From NCBI RefSeq assembly GCF_051650185.1, contig NZ_JBOFIN010000125.1:56334-120333 (forward strand): DNA of 64,000 nucleotides. The letters run 5' to 3'. The notes beneath the pieces were generated by a model. It saw nothing but the letters and a program-made list of their open reading frames with translations, did not search any database and was not told the DNA's origin. Of this stretch, positions 1 to 7,938 are shown piece by piece. A program made the translations under genes and the position numbers. How positions within the stretch are numbered: the stretch's first letter is position 1; the number at the start of each line of letters is the position of its first letter. The DNA comes from Scandinavium sp051650185 (GTDB lineage: Bacteria; Pseudomonadota; Gammaproteobacteria; Enterobacterales; Enterobacteriaceae).

Positions 1-620
1 CGCCGGATGCGGGCGTGGTCAGCGTCGGCGGTGAAACCATTGAAATGAAACAGCACGCACGCGGTCATCGGCTGGCGGCGAACCCGAAGCAGATTGAGCA
101 CCTGCGCTCGCGGCTCGGGATGGTGTTCCAGAGCTTTAACCTGTGGTCGCACATGACGGTGCTGCAAAACGTCATCGAAGGGCCACACTACGTGCTGAAG
201 CGCAATAAGCGGGAATGCATTGAGCAGGCCGAACAGCTGCTTGACCGCGTCGGCCTGCTCAACCGCAAAGATTACTACCCGGCTCAGCTCTCCGGCGGCC
301 AGCAGCAGCGCGTGGCGATTGCCCGCGCGCTGGCGATGGACCCCGAAGTGATGCTGTTTGATGAACCGACGTCGGCGCTTGATCCTGAACTGGTGGGCGA
401 GGTGCTGAAGGTGATGCGCAGCCTGGCGGAAGAGGGGCGCACGATGCTGGTGGTTACCCACGAGCTTGGTTTTGCCCGTCACGTCTCGAACCGCGTGGTG
501 TTCATGCACCAGGGCAATATCGACTGCGAGGGCTCGCCGGATGAACTGTTCGGCGAACAGTGCTCGCCGCGTTTTCGCCAGTTTATCTCCAGCCACTACC
601 AGAAGGAGACCACCCTGTGA
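1..620 (+). CDS. Polar amino-acid ABC transporter ATP-binding subunit (5' end outside window)
   Basis: This is the C-terminal part of an ATPase of the histidine/arginine/polar amino-acid uptake family (HisP-like). It would energise import through membrane permeases encoded upstream of the window. The reading frame is open to the left edge, so the Walker A loop is missing. Visible motifs are a Q-loop stretch (MVFQSFNLW), the ABC signature LSGGQQQR, Walker B (VMLFDEPTSALD) and the switch histidine in VVTHELGFARH. The stop codon overlaps the GTG start of the hutH-like gene at 617, so the two are translationally coupled. That suggests the transporter imports the substrate, or a relative of the substrate, of the downstream lyase-like protein. 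The actual ligand cannot be read from an ATPase. Confidence 0.9.
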   Translation, partial: PDAGVVSVGGETIEMKQHARGHRLAANPKQIEHLRSRLGMVFQSFNLWSHMTVLQNVIEGPHYVLKRNKRECIEQAEQLLDRVGLLNRKDYYPAQLSGGQQQRVAIARALAMDPEVMLFDEPTSALDPELVGEVLKVMRSLAEEGRTMLVVTHELGFARHVSNRVVFMHQGNIDCEGSPDELFGEQCSPRFRQFISSHYQKETTL

Positions 621-2113
621 GCGGAGCGGTAGAGTGGGGCGTTCAGCCATTACGCTGGCAGGATGTGGCGCGCGTGGCGCGTGGGAAAGCGCAACTGACT
701 TTAAGCGACCGCGCCTGGTCGCGCATCACGCAGGGGCGGGAAATCGTTAATCTTATAGTCGCCAGCGGGCATGTAGCCTATGGCGTGAACACCGGGCTGG
801 GGGCATTGTGCAACATCAGCCTGCCGGAAGAGCAGCTCGGGCAACTGTCGCGAAACACACTGCTGAGCCACGCCTGTGGAGTGGGGCCATTGCTCGATGA
901 GGCGCAGACCCGCGCCATCATGTGCGCCGCCATCGCCAACTACAGCCACGGTAAATCAGGAATTTCCCCGGCTATCGTCGAACAGCTGCTGGCGTTTCTG
1001 AATCTGCAAATAACTCCGCAGGTGCCGTCGCAGGGCTCGGTGGGGTATCTCTCGCACATGGCGCACATTGGCCTGGCGCTGATGGGCGTCGGCGAGGTGG
1101 GCTGGCAAGGGAAAACAGTTCCCGCCCAACAGGCGCTGACGGAAGCCGGATTAGTGCCGATAGCACCCGGCGCGAAAGAGGGCCTGAGCCTGGTCAACGG
1201 CACGCCGTGCATGACCGGCATGGCCTGTCTGGCGCTGGACGATGCGAAGCGTTTGCTCGACTGGGCCGACGTCACCGGGGCGATGAGCTTTGAGGCATTG
1301 CGCGGGCAAATTGTCGCCTTCGATGCGGAGATTCTGGTGCTGAAGGCGAGCCCCGGCATTCAGCACAGCGGCGCAAGACTGCGTCAGCTTCTGGCTGACA
1401 GCCCGCTGCTGGCTGAAAGCGTCGGCGTACGCACCCAGGACGCGCTGAGCCTGCGCTCAATGCCGCAGGTTCACGGCGCGTGCCGCGATCAGTTTGACCA
1501 CGCCAGAACCCAGGTAGAAACTGAACTCAACGCCTGCACCGATAATCCGCTGGTGCTCGGCACGCCGGAAAACTGGCGAGTGGTGTCGCAGGCGAACCCG
1601 CACGGCGAATCGGTGGCGATGGCCTGTGACCTGTTAGCGATTGCGATGGCGGAGCTCGGCAGCATGTCCGAAAGGCGCCTCGATCGGCTGGTGAATCCGC
1701 TGGTGAGCGGTCTGCCCGCGTTTCTGGTGGCGAAGCCCGGCGTTAATTCCGGGATGATGATTGCCCAGTACGTGGCGGCCTCGCTGTGCGGCGAGAACAA
1801 GCAGCTGGCGCAGCCTGCGGTGCTGGATAACTTCGTTACTTCGGCCTTGCAGGAAGATCACCTGAGCCTCGGCACCGGCAGCGCGCTCAAGCTGCAACGC
1901 CTCCTCGGCAACCTGTACCACATTCTGGGCATTGAATATCTGCTGGCGGCGCAGGCGCTGCATTTCCACGGCGAGCAAAAACTGGCTCCGGCCACGCGTA
2001 ACGCTCTGGCACTGCTGCGTGAAACGGTCGCGCCATGGGAAGACGACCGCTGGCTGGCACCGGAAATCACGAAAGCTGTGAATACCTTAAAACACCATCA
2101 ACCGGGATTTTAG
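617..2113 (+). CDS. HutH-like aromatic amino-acid lyase family protein lacking the MIO triad
   Basis: 498 aa, HAL/PAL (lyase_aromatic) family. GTG start at 617 overlaps the previous stop and follows AAGGAG; an upstream ATG at 560 lies inside the ABC gene. Family landmarks are YGVNTG (Tyr55), LLSHACG (His85), LVNGTP (Asn194), QDALSLR (Gln274, Arg280) and QEDH (Glu413). Histidine ammonia-lyase needs an internal Ala-Ser-Gly that cyclises into MIO, in the context GSVGASGDLAPLAH. Here the chain runs GSVGYLSHMAH (140-150), with those three residues absent. Offsets to Pseudomonas HutH numbering are +2 before this point and -1 after it, which fits a clean three-residue loss. The catalytic Tyr280 equivalent is Leu277, and the active-site Phe329 equivalent is Pro328. 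The protein is therefore unlikely to be an ordinary histidine ammonia-lyase. Its reaction is unknown. Confidence 0.85.
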   Translation: MSGAVEWGVQPLRWQDVARVARGKAQLTLSDRAWSRITQGREIVNLIVASGHVAYGVNTGLGALCNISLPEEQLGQLSRNTLLSHACGVGPLLDEAQTRAIMCAAIANYSHGKSGISPAIVEQLLAFLNLQITPQVPSQGSVGYLSHMAHIGLALMGVGEVGWQGKTVPAQQALTEAGLVPIAPGAKEGLSLVNGTPCMTGMACLALDDAKRLLDWADVTGAMSFEALRGQIVAFDAEILVLKASPGIQHSGARLRQLLADSPLLAESVGVRTQDALSLRSMPQVHGACRDQFDHARTQVETELNACTDNPLVLGTPENWRVVSQANPHGESVAMACDLLAIAMAELGSMSERRLDRLVNPLVSGLPAFLVAKPGVNSGMMIAQYVAASLCGENKQLAQPAVLDNFVTSALQEDHLSLGTGSALKLQRLLGNLYHILGIEYLLAAQALHFHGEQKLAPATRNALALLRETVAPWEDDRWLAPEITKAVNTLKHHQPGF

Positions 2114-2123
2114 CGAGGCATCT

Positions 2124-3548
2124 ATGTCTTCATTTTCTTCCACCGACGAGCAGATCGGCAGCGGCAAAGGGCGCATCAGCGAGACGCGCTCGATTGATTA
2201 CATCCCGGATAACGAGCGTCACGGCCATATTTTTAGCCAGTTCACGCTGTGGTTCGGCGGCAATTTACAGATAACCGCCATCGTCACCGGCGCGCTGGCG
2301 GTGGTGCTTGGCGGCGACGTGGTCTGGTCGCTGATTGGCCTGCTGGTGGGGCAAGTTCTGGGCGCAGCGGTGATGTCGCTGCACGCGCTACAGGGCCCGC
2401 GCCTTGGCCTGCCGCAGATGATCATCAGCCGTGCGCAGTTCGGCGTATTCGGCGCGGTGATTCCGCTGGCGCTGGTGTGCGTGATGTATGTCGGTTTCTC
2501 GGCCAGCGGCACGGTACTGGCGGGGCAGGCGATGGCGAAACTGCTGTCGGTGAGCAATGAGGCGGGGATGGTCATCTTCAGCGCGATAATCATCGTTATC
2601 GCTGTGCTGGGCTACAGGGTCATCCATAAGCTCGGCAAAGTGGCGAGCATCGTCGGCGTGCTGGCGTTCGCCTGGCTGTTTGTTTCCCTGCTGCTGGCAA
2701 CCGATTTCAGTACGCTCGCGCAAAACAACCACTTCACGTGGGCAAATTTCCTGCTGGCGATTTCGCTGTCATCGTCATGGCAAATCGCGTTCTGCCCGTA
2801 TGTGTCCGACTATTCGCGCTATCTGCCGCGCAACGTCTCCGGGAAGAAAACGTTCTTCGCGGTGTTCAGCGGCACGGTGCTCGGCACTCAGGCATCAATG
2901 ACCCTCGGCGTGGTCGCCGCCGCTATCGCGGGCAGCGCGTTTCCGGGTCATGAGGTGAGCTACATCGTCGGCTTAAGCAAAAGCGAAGTGATGGCGATGG
3001 TCATCTATTTCGCCATCTGCTTTGGCAAAATCACCTTCACCACCCTGAATGCCTACGGCAGCTTTATGTCGCTCACTACCATCGTGTCGGGCTTCCGCCA
3101 GCAGGTGACGCTGAGCCAGCGTAGCCGGGTGATTTTCGTGGTGCTGATGGTGGCGATTTCGTGCGTGATTGCGCTGCTGAGCGAACCGGCATTCCTGAAA
3201 AACTTCACCCACTTCCTGCTCTTCCTGCTGGCCTTCTTCGTGCCGTGGAGCGCCATCAGCCTGTGTGATTACTACCTGATTTCACGCCAGGCGGTCGATA
3301 TTCCGGCGCTGTTTGACGCCAAAGGGCGCTACGGCTACTGGAATCTGTTCGGGATCGGCGTGTACGTGGTGGGGGTCTTGATTCAGCTGCCGTTTATCGA
3401 AAACCCGCTGTTTCATGGCTCGTTGACGTGGCTGTTTGCCGGGAATGACGTGTCGTGGATTATCGGCTGGTTTGGCACCGCGCTGCTGTATACCGCGCTG
3501 CACCGGCTGGATCGGCGGGTGTTGCCTTTAAACACCGTTTATCCTTGA
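2124..3548 (+). CDS. NCS1-family permease (cytosine/purine/allantoin-urocanate type)
   Basis: 474 aa inner-membrane protein with about 12 hydrophobic segments, typical of the nucleobase:cation symporter-1 family (CodB/PucI-like). Near the N-terminus it has the segment IFSQFTLWFGGNLQ and, in TM3, GPRLGLPQMIISRAQFG, both characteristic of NCS1 transporters. It starts 10 bp after the lyase-like gene, so the two share an operon. NCS1 relatives carry cytosine, allantoin, hydantoins or, in Pseudomonas hut loci, urocanate. A cyclic nitrogen compound related to histidine breakdown is therefore a reasonable guess, but the sequence does not fix the ligand. A REP palindrome lies just after the stop. Confidence 0.88.
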   Translation: MSSFSSTDEQIGSGKGRISETRSIDYIPDNERHGHIFSQFTLWFGGNLQITAIVTGALAVVLGGDVVWSLIGLLVGQVLGAAVMSLHALQGPRLGLPQMIISRAQFGVFGAVIPLALVCVMYVGFSASGTVLAGQAMAKLLSVSNEAGMVIFSAIIIVIAVLGYRVIHKLGKVASIVGVLAFAWLFVSLLLATDFSTLAQNNHFTWANFLLAISLSSSWQIAFCPYVSDYSRYLPRNVSGKKTFFAVFSGTVLGTQASMTLGVVAAAIAGSAFPGHEVSYIVGLSKSEVMAMVIYFAICFGKITFTTLNAYGSFMSLTTIVSGFRQQVTLSQRSRVIFVVLMVAISCVIALLSEPAFLKNFTHFLLFLLAFFVPWSAISLCDYYLISRQAVDIPALFDAKGRYGYWNLFGIGVYVVGVLIQLPFIENPLFHGSLTWLFAGNDVSWIIGWFGTALLYTALHRLDRRVLPLNTVYP

Positions 3549-3554
3549 GGGATT

Positions 3555-3586
3555 GCCCGGTGGCGGCTTCGCCTTACCGGGCCTAC
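3555..3586. repeat. REP palindrome
   Basis: An imperfect inverted repeat beginning GCCCGGTGGCGG and ending CCGGGCCTAC. It has the head, loop and tail of an enterobacterial repetitive extragenic palindrome. A second partial unit (GCAGGCCCGGCATGC) follows at about 3595. It sits between the convergent NCS1 permease and pseudokinase genes, where REPs often stabilise or terminate transcripts. Confidence 0.8.
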
Positions 3587-3615
3587 GAGATAGTGCAGGC
3601 CCGGCATGCAATCCA

Positions 3616-4980
3616 TTACGGCTGTGGATCCAACAACCACGTGCCCGGTTTATCAACCTTGATGTTCGCCGTGCGCGACTGGCTGCCGTTGCGCAGGGTT
3701 ATTTCATACTGCCCTGGCGAAAGCTGGATGCTGGCGTAGCCGTTCACCGGCGTTGGCAATTTTTGCGTTTTGCCATTGACTTCCAGCTGCTCACCTTGCC
3801 CGACACGAAGGTAAACTTTCGCATGCCCCGCTGTGGCGAGCGGGGCGCTAATGGCTTTGGTTTTTGTTTCAGTCTTCACCGCATCCTGCACGCTTTCCAC
3901 TGTTCCACTGCGACCAAAAATCAGGCCGCCGACAATCAGACCCACAACGACACCCGCCGCGATTTGCAGCGGTGCGCAGTACTGTGTCCATTTCGGTGCA
4001 ACGCTGGGTTCTTCAGTTTTGGTTTCAACAGGCACCAGCATTGAGCCCGTTTGAGCCACCGGCGGCGGATTGCCCGGGTCATTGAGTGAAATACCCGCTA
4101 ATGCGGCAAATTCTGCCAGCGTTTGCGGCCTGTCTTCCGGGCGCAATGCCAGCGCGCGATCAATTGCCTGTAAAAGCTCCGGCGACCATGAGCCCGCGTG
4201 GCTTTCGGCCAGTGGCACACAGTTGTCCTGAATGCTGCGCGTAACGCTGGCAGGCGGGCGAGAGCCGCTTATCAGGGTGTAAAGAATCGCGCCAAGCGAA
4301 TAGATGTCAGTCCACGGGCCCGGCGGATTGTCGACATCATCAGAATACTGCTCCAGAGGTGTAAACCCAGGATGTAACAGCGTTTTATTGCTTTCGCCAT
4401 TGTCGCCAGGCCCCTGGCGTAATGCGCCAAATTCAAGTAACAGCGGCAGGCCATTGTCCTGAATCTGGATGCTGTTCAGCGACAAGCGGCAGTGAATAAA
4501 GCCTTTATCGTGCAGGGCGGCCAGTGCGCCGCAAAGCATCGGCAGTAAGCGACGAACCCACGCTTCGTTGATGTTATCCGGGTGCTGCTGCGAAAACGCG
4601 CTGAGCGTCAAGCCGCTGTAAACCGGCGTGGCGGCATAAGCCGTCTCGTTGTACGTCCAGAATCGCAGGATTTGCACCACGTTCGGGTGATTCAGGCGGG
4701 CTAACTGACGCGCTTCATGAATGAAGCCCTCAAGCCCGGCGCTGAAGGCCGACTGATCCTGTTTAGTGCGGGGCAGCAGGCGTTGGGTATCGCTACGGAC
4801 GGTCAGAGTGCGCGGTAAAAACTCGCGAATGGCGACCTGGCGCTCAAGGTGGTGATCGAGTGCCCGATAGACAATGTTATCGCTACTGGCATCAAGGACG
4901 TCCTGAATCTCAAACTCGTCAAAGCGATAGCCTGGCGGCAGAGCGTCGGGCGGTCGCTGTGTGTAATCGTTATCTGTCAT
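3616..4980 (-). CDS. Membrane-anchored Ser/Thr kinase-like protein, predicted pseudokinase
   Basis: 454 aa. Residues about 18-295 have a PpkA/Hanks-type kinase fold, followed by a proline-rich linker, one membrane segment (about 336-356) and a C-terminal beta-rich domain that would lie outside the cytoplasm. C-lobe landmarks are kept: TPLEQY (about 207-212, the APE region), TDIYSLG (Asp225) and RPEDRPQT (Arg284), plus the alpha-C Glu89. Every catalytic element is changed. The glycine loop is replaced by DASSDN, the ATP-binding Lys of VAIK is Arg52 (VAIREFLP), HRD is HCR (163-165) with no catalytic Asp and no downstream Asn, and DFG is EFG (183-185). It is thus likely a scaffold or sensor rather than a kinase. 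It is the last gene of a three-gene operon with a secreted protein and a lipoprotein. Similar kinase folds occur in type VI secretion loci, but no T6SS gene is visible here. Confidence 0.82.
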   Translation of the reverse strand: MTDNDYTQRPPDALPPGYRFDEFEIQDVLDASSDNIVYRALDHHLERQVAIREFLPRTLTVRSDTQRLLPRTKQDQSAFSAGLEGFIHEARQLARLNHPNVVQILRFWTYNETAYAATPVYSGLTLSAFSQQHPDNINEAWVRRLLPMLCGALAALHDKGFIHCRLSLNSIQIQDNGLPLLLEFGALRQGPGDNGESNKTLLHPGFTPLEQYSDDVDNPPGPWTDIYSLGAILYTLISGSRPPASVTRSIQDNCVPLAESHAGSWSPELLQAIDRALALRPEDRPQTLAEFAALAGISLNDPGNPPPVAQTGSMLVPVETKTEEPSVAPKWTQYCAPLQIAAGVVVGLIVGGLIFGRSGTVESVQDAVKTETKTKAISAPLATAGHAKVYLRVGQGEQLEVNGKTQKLPTPVNGYASIQLSPGQYEITLRNGSQSRTANIKVDKPGTWLLDPQP

Positions 4981-5018
4981 GCTACGGCTCTTTGCTCAAT
5001 AAGTGACAAATGTCAGGA

Positions 5019-5966
5019 TCAATTCTGCGTACGCCATGCGCCAACGGCCGGATCGCGTAACTGCGTTTGCAACGAATCCACCAGTTGAAGGGTGAGTGGT
5101 GTGTTCGCCGGCAGCCATTTCGCCCAGGCCTTGCGCACCTGATTTAACTGCGTTTGCAGACTGGCTTCGTCCATGGCCATTTCACGAGGGACCTTGACGG
5201 CGATAGTCCCGCTGGCGGCCCAGGCATTGATTGCCGGTTTGTAAGGCAGGATCATCCAGCTTTGTGGCGCCTGCTCGTTACTGACCACCATTCGTTCGTT
5301 GTTGAGGGTGGTGATAAGCAAGCTGTCTGCGTCGGCATCATCACGCAAACCGCTAACCGGGAAGCCGTGAACAAACGTCATTTGCAGGCGTGTCTCGCCT
5401 TCGCTTCCGCTTTGGATAACTTCGCTGCGCCCACTCAGCCAGCCACCTTTTTCGCACTGGCCTTCAGGGATGAACAGGGCTGAAGCACCGGAACCTGATG
5501 TCCAGAATGTGCGCAGACGGCAGCCGTCCTGCAACGTAAATTCCTGCCACGGCGTTCTGTTTGCCAGAGGCGATTTTCCATCATTGGGCGTCTGAGGGAT
5601 CTCTTCTTCAGCCACTGGCGTCGCTTTGACATCCCAATCGTTTTTACGATCGGCCGTGCCAAAAGCCAGGGTATTGCCTTGTGGATCTTCCATCCGCCAC
5701 TGAACTCGTTGCAGCGTCGTACACTGGGTTTCCAGCAACGCCCCGAGACGTGGCATAAAGCCGTTCAATATCGAAGGATTTTGCTCGCCGTTGGCGACAA
5801 TGCGCAGCGGAAGCTCTTTGGCGCACCAGCTCTGTGGCGAGGTGCTTTTGATGTTATCGATCCAGATATCCAGCTTCTGCGAAGGCGACTGTACAAAACG
5901 GTAGTTCTCTGCCCATACGGTCGAAGATGCCAGCAGCAACGCCACACCTGAAAGCCAGAGTTTCAT
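5019..5966 (-). CDS. Secreted/periplasmic protein of unknown family
   Basis: 315 aa. It starts with a short charged stretch, a hydrophobic core and a VWA-EN cleavage-like site, so it is probably exported by Sec, leaving a mature chain of about 296 residues. The rest is soluble, Trp-rich and has several Cys that could form disulfides in the periplasm. I recognise no catalytic motif or named domain. It lies between an SH3-like lipoprotein gene (46 bp upstream) and the pseudokinase gene (38 bp downstream) on the same strand, so the three products probably work together at the envelope. The pseudokinase's extracytoplasmic tail would be a natural binding partner, but that is inference. Confidence 0.7.
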   Translation of the reverse strand: MKLWLSGVALLLASSTVWAENYRFVQSPSQKLDIWIDNIKSTSPQSWCAKELPLRIVANGEQNPSILNGFMPRLGALLETQCTTLQRVQWRMEDPQGNTLAFGTADRKNDWDVKATPVAEEEIPQTPNDGKSPLANRTPWQEFTLQDGCRLRTFWTSGSGASALFIPEGQCEKGGWLSGRSEVIQSGSEGETRLQMTFVHGFPVSGLRDDADADSLLITTLNNERMVVSNEQAPQSWMILPYKPAINAWAASGTIAVKVPREMAMDEASLQTQLNQVRKAWAKWLPANTPLTLQLVDSLQTQLRDPAVGAWRTQN

Positions 5967-6012
5967 AGATTTCCTTTATGCGTTTCTAAACCAGAGAAAA
6001 CAGAAGCCAGCG

Positions 6013-6510
6013 TCAGTTAATGATCCAGGTGCCGCTGTTGGCGTTCTGACAGGCTTTGCTGTTGCTGTCGACATTCACACAGGTGGCTTTTTTGCTGTTA
6101 GCCCGACGCGCACGTGGGCGGTCCTTTTTCAGCGTTTGCGCATACAGCTCGCTTTTCACCAGCGCGCGAGGAGGAACGTAACCCAGCAGCTCCTGCTTAT
6201 CCTCTTCGGCAACGGCCAGCCAGTCGTTTTCAACGCTACCCAGTACAGTATAGGTTTTGCCGTTTTCCAGCTCGCTCAATACCTTGCCACCAAAATCCGG
6301 CGTATTCATGACTGAACCGGCATACAGCGCGCGGTAGCTGGCATTAACAGGCGTAAATTCTTTCGGTACGGCCACAATATAACGGTGTGTCAGCGTCACG
6401 CCATTCACCTGGCTTGTGACCAGCGTATCATCCGTCAGCTTCGGCGCAGGCGCTTTACAGCCGACCAGCACAGTTACGACCAAAAGAGGCAATACATTTC
6501 GCAATTTCAT
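6013..6510 (-). CDS. SH3-like domain lipoprotein
   Basis: 165 aa. ATG at 6510 was chosen because it gives a proper lipoprotein signal: basic start, hydrophobic core and lipobox LVGC with the lipidated Cys at about residue 18. A longer frame begins upstream but would bury this signal. The central part (about residues 55-125) has the pattern of a bacterial SH3-like domain (ALYAGSVMNTPDFGGKVL, then YTVLGSVENDWLAV and LLGYVPP). The tail is basic and ends with two Cys near residues 147-158. It is first in the operon with the secreted protein and the pseudokinase. Bacterial SH3 domains often bind peptidoglycan or peptides, which fits an envelope-anchored role. The specific function is unknown. Confidence 0.75.
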   Translation of the reverse strand: MKLRNVLPLLVVTVLVGCKAPAPKLTDDTLVTSQVNGVTLTHRYIVAVPKEFTPVNASYRALYAGSVMNTPDFGGKVLSELENGKTYTVLGSVENDWLAVAEEDKQELLGYVPPRALVKSELYAQTLKKDRPRARRANSKKATCVNVDSNSKACQNANSGTWIIN

Positions 6511-6849
6511 TCTGACTTTCCCTGCAAAGCGGGTGATGCCCAAAAGCGGAACGTTGTTGGCGTGAAGGGATGACTCAAGGCGTAGACCACGCACGGGGAA
6601 CTCGTCATCAAGCGAACAACATCATGGCCTGCAATTCCACTACAAAGTTAACAAGTGTTTAGCACGGATAGCATGATTTTACATAGGCTGGTTAACAATA
6701 CAATGCTGATTACACGGATATTTTTGGCCGCATCGGTTTGATTTATAAGCAAAGGCAGGGGAAGTCAGCGGTTTCTGTCGCGATTGGGAAAGGGGAAGGC
6801 AGTGAGCGAAGCGACTCCCGGAAAGGCCGGGAGTCATTGATGCGGTGAA
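6511..6849. other. Intergenic region with promoter-like AT-rich DNA and a strong stem-loop
   Basis: 339 bp without a convincing gene. The left part upstream of the lipoprotein gene is AT-rich (around 6640-6740) and is the likely promoter area for the three-gene envelope operon. At 6813-6835 a perfect 9-bp stem (GACTCCCGG/CCGGGAGTC, loop AAAGG) lies just past the GAPDH stop. It lacks a run of T on the minus strand, so it may be a transcript-end stabiliser rather than a classical terminator. Confidence 0.5.
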
Positions 6850-7860
6850 TTATTGTTCCTGTTGGGCAATCAAAAGCGCCAAATCGACCAGCCGGTTGGA
6901 GAAGCCCCATTCATTGTCGTACCAGGCGAGAATTTTGACCATGTTGCCGCCAATCACCAACGTTGAGAGGCCGTCGATAATGGAAGAGCGCGGATCGCCC
7001 TGATAATCGCTGGACACCAGCGGTTCGTCGCTATAGCCCAGAATACCTTTCAACGGGCCGGATGCGGCGGCCTGACGGAAGGCCTCATTCACTTCTTCGG
7101 CGGTGACATCGCGCTCCAGCGTGACGGTAAGGTCAACAATCGACACCACCGGCACCGGAACTCGCAGTGAGTAGCCTGTCAGACGGCCTTCCAGCGCAGG
7201 GATAACCTTGCCGAGTGCTTTCGCCGCACCGCTGGAGTAAGGCACGATGGACAGCGCCGCTGCCCTGGCTCCGCGTAAATCTTTTTCCGGCTGGTCATGC
7301 AGCGCCTGGCTGTTGGTGTAGGCGTGGGTGGTGTTCATCAGCCCATGCTTAATCCCGAAATGCTGATGCAGGACCTGTGCCGCAGGCGCCAGACCGTTAG
7401 TGGTGCAGCTGCCGTTACTGATGACCGAATGCTTTTGCGGATCGTAAAGCTGATGATTGACGCCCATCACCACGGTTAAATCATCGTTTTTACCCGGTGC
7501 TGAAATAATGACGCGTTTGGCGCCGCCGCTGTGAATATGAACCGCCGCCTTTTCGCGATCGGTGAAGAAACCCGTTGCTTCAATAACGATGTCTGCTCCG
7601 ACATCGCGCCATGGAATGTTCGCCGGATCTCGCTCACTGAAGACCTTAATAGGCTGACCATCGACCGTCAGTTGGCCTTCAGCGGCGGTGACTTCGGCGG
7701 GCAGCGTGCCAAGCAGTGAGTCGTACTTCAGAAGATGCGCGAGCGTTTTGCTGTCGGTGAGATCGTTGATAGCGACTATCTGGATAGTGGCATTGCCAAA
7801 GGCAGCCCGAAGCACGTTGCGTCCGATTCTGCCAAACCCGTTAATACCGACCTTAACCAT
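6850..7860 (-). CDS. Type I glyceraldehyde-3-phosphate dehydrogenase (accessory paralogue)
   Basis: 336 aa cytoplasmic enzyme oxidising glyceraldehyde-3-phosphate to 1,3-bisphosphoglycerate with NAD and phosphate. The start at 7860 was chosen because GGAG lies 6 bp upstream; the alternative two codons earlier has no ribosome site. The NAD fold begins with VGINGFGRIGR, the catalytic Cys is in SNGSCTTN (usual SNASCTTN), and the C-terminus has the conserved WYDNEWGFSNR. The gene is not in the usual gapA setting and is divergent enough to be a second GAPDH of the GapC/GapB kind. It lies 78 bp downstream of a GlxA-type regulator on the same strand, so the two may be co-transcribed. Its special role, such as another aldehyde-phosphate substrate, is unknown. 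Confidence 0.85.
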   Translation of the reverse strand: MVKVGINGFGRIGRNVLRAAFGNATIQIVAINDLTDSKTLAHLLKYDSLLGTLPAEVTAAEGQLTVDGQPIKVFSERDPANIPWRDVGADIVIEATGFFTDREKAAVHIHSGGAKRVIISAPGKNDDLTVVMGVNHQLYDPQKHSVISNGSCTTNGLAPAAQVLHQHFGIKHGLMNTTHAYTNSQALHDQPEKDLRGARAAALSIVPYSSGAAKALGKVIPALEGRLTGYSLRVPVPVVSIVDLTVTLERDVTAEEVNEAFRQAAASGPLKGILGYSDEPLVSSDYQGDPRSSIIDGLSTLVIGGNMVKILAWYDNEWGFSNRLVDLALLIAQQEQ

Positions 7861-7938
7861 GTTCAACTCCTTCTCTGTTGTCTATGGCGTTACTGTAGGC
7901 CTGAGCTGGCTTGGCGTAAACGACAAAAAAGGATCACA

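Noticed and set aside
1..2113. Annotating the lyase simply as histidine ammonia-lyase hutH
   Set aside because: The cofactor-forming triad and a catalytic Tyr are missing, so the symbol and reaction would mislead.
6811..6836. Stem-loop after the GAPDH gene as a rho-independent terminator
   Set aside because: The stem is perfect but no T run follows on the minus strand, so it is described only as a stem-loop.
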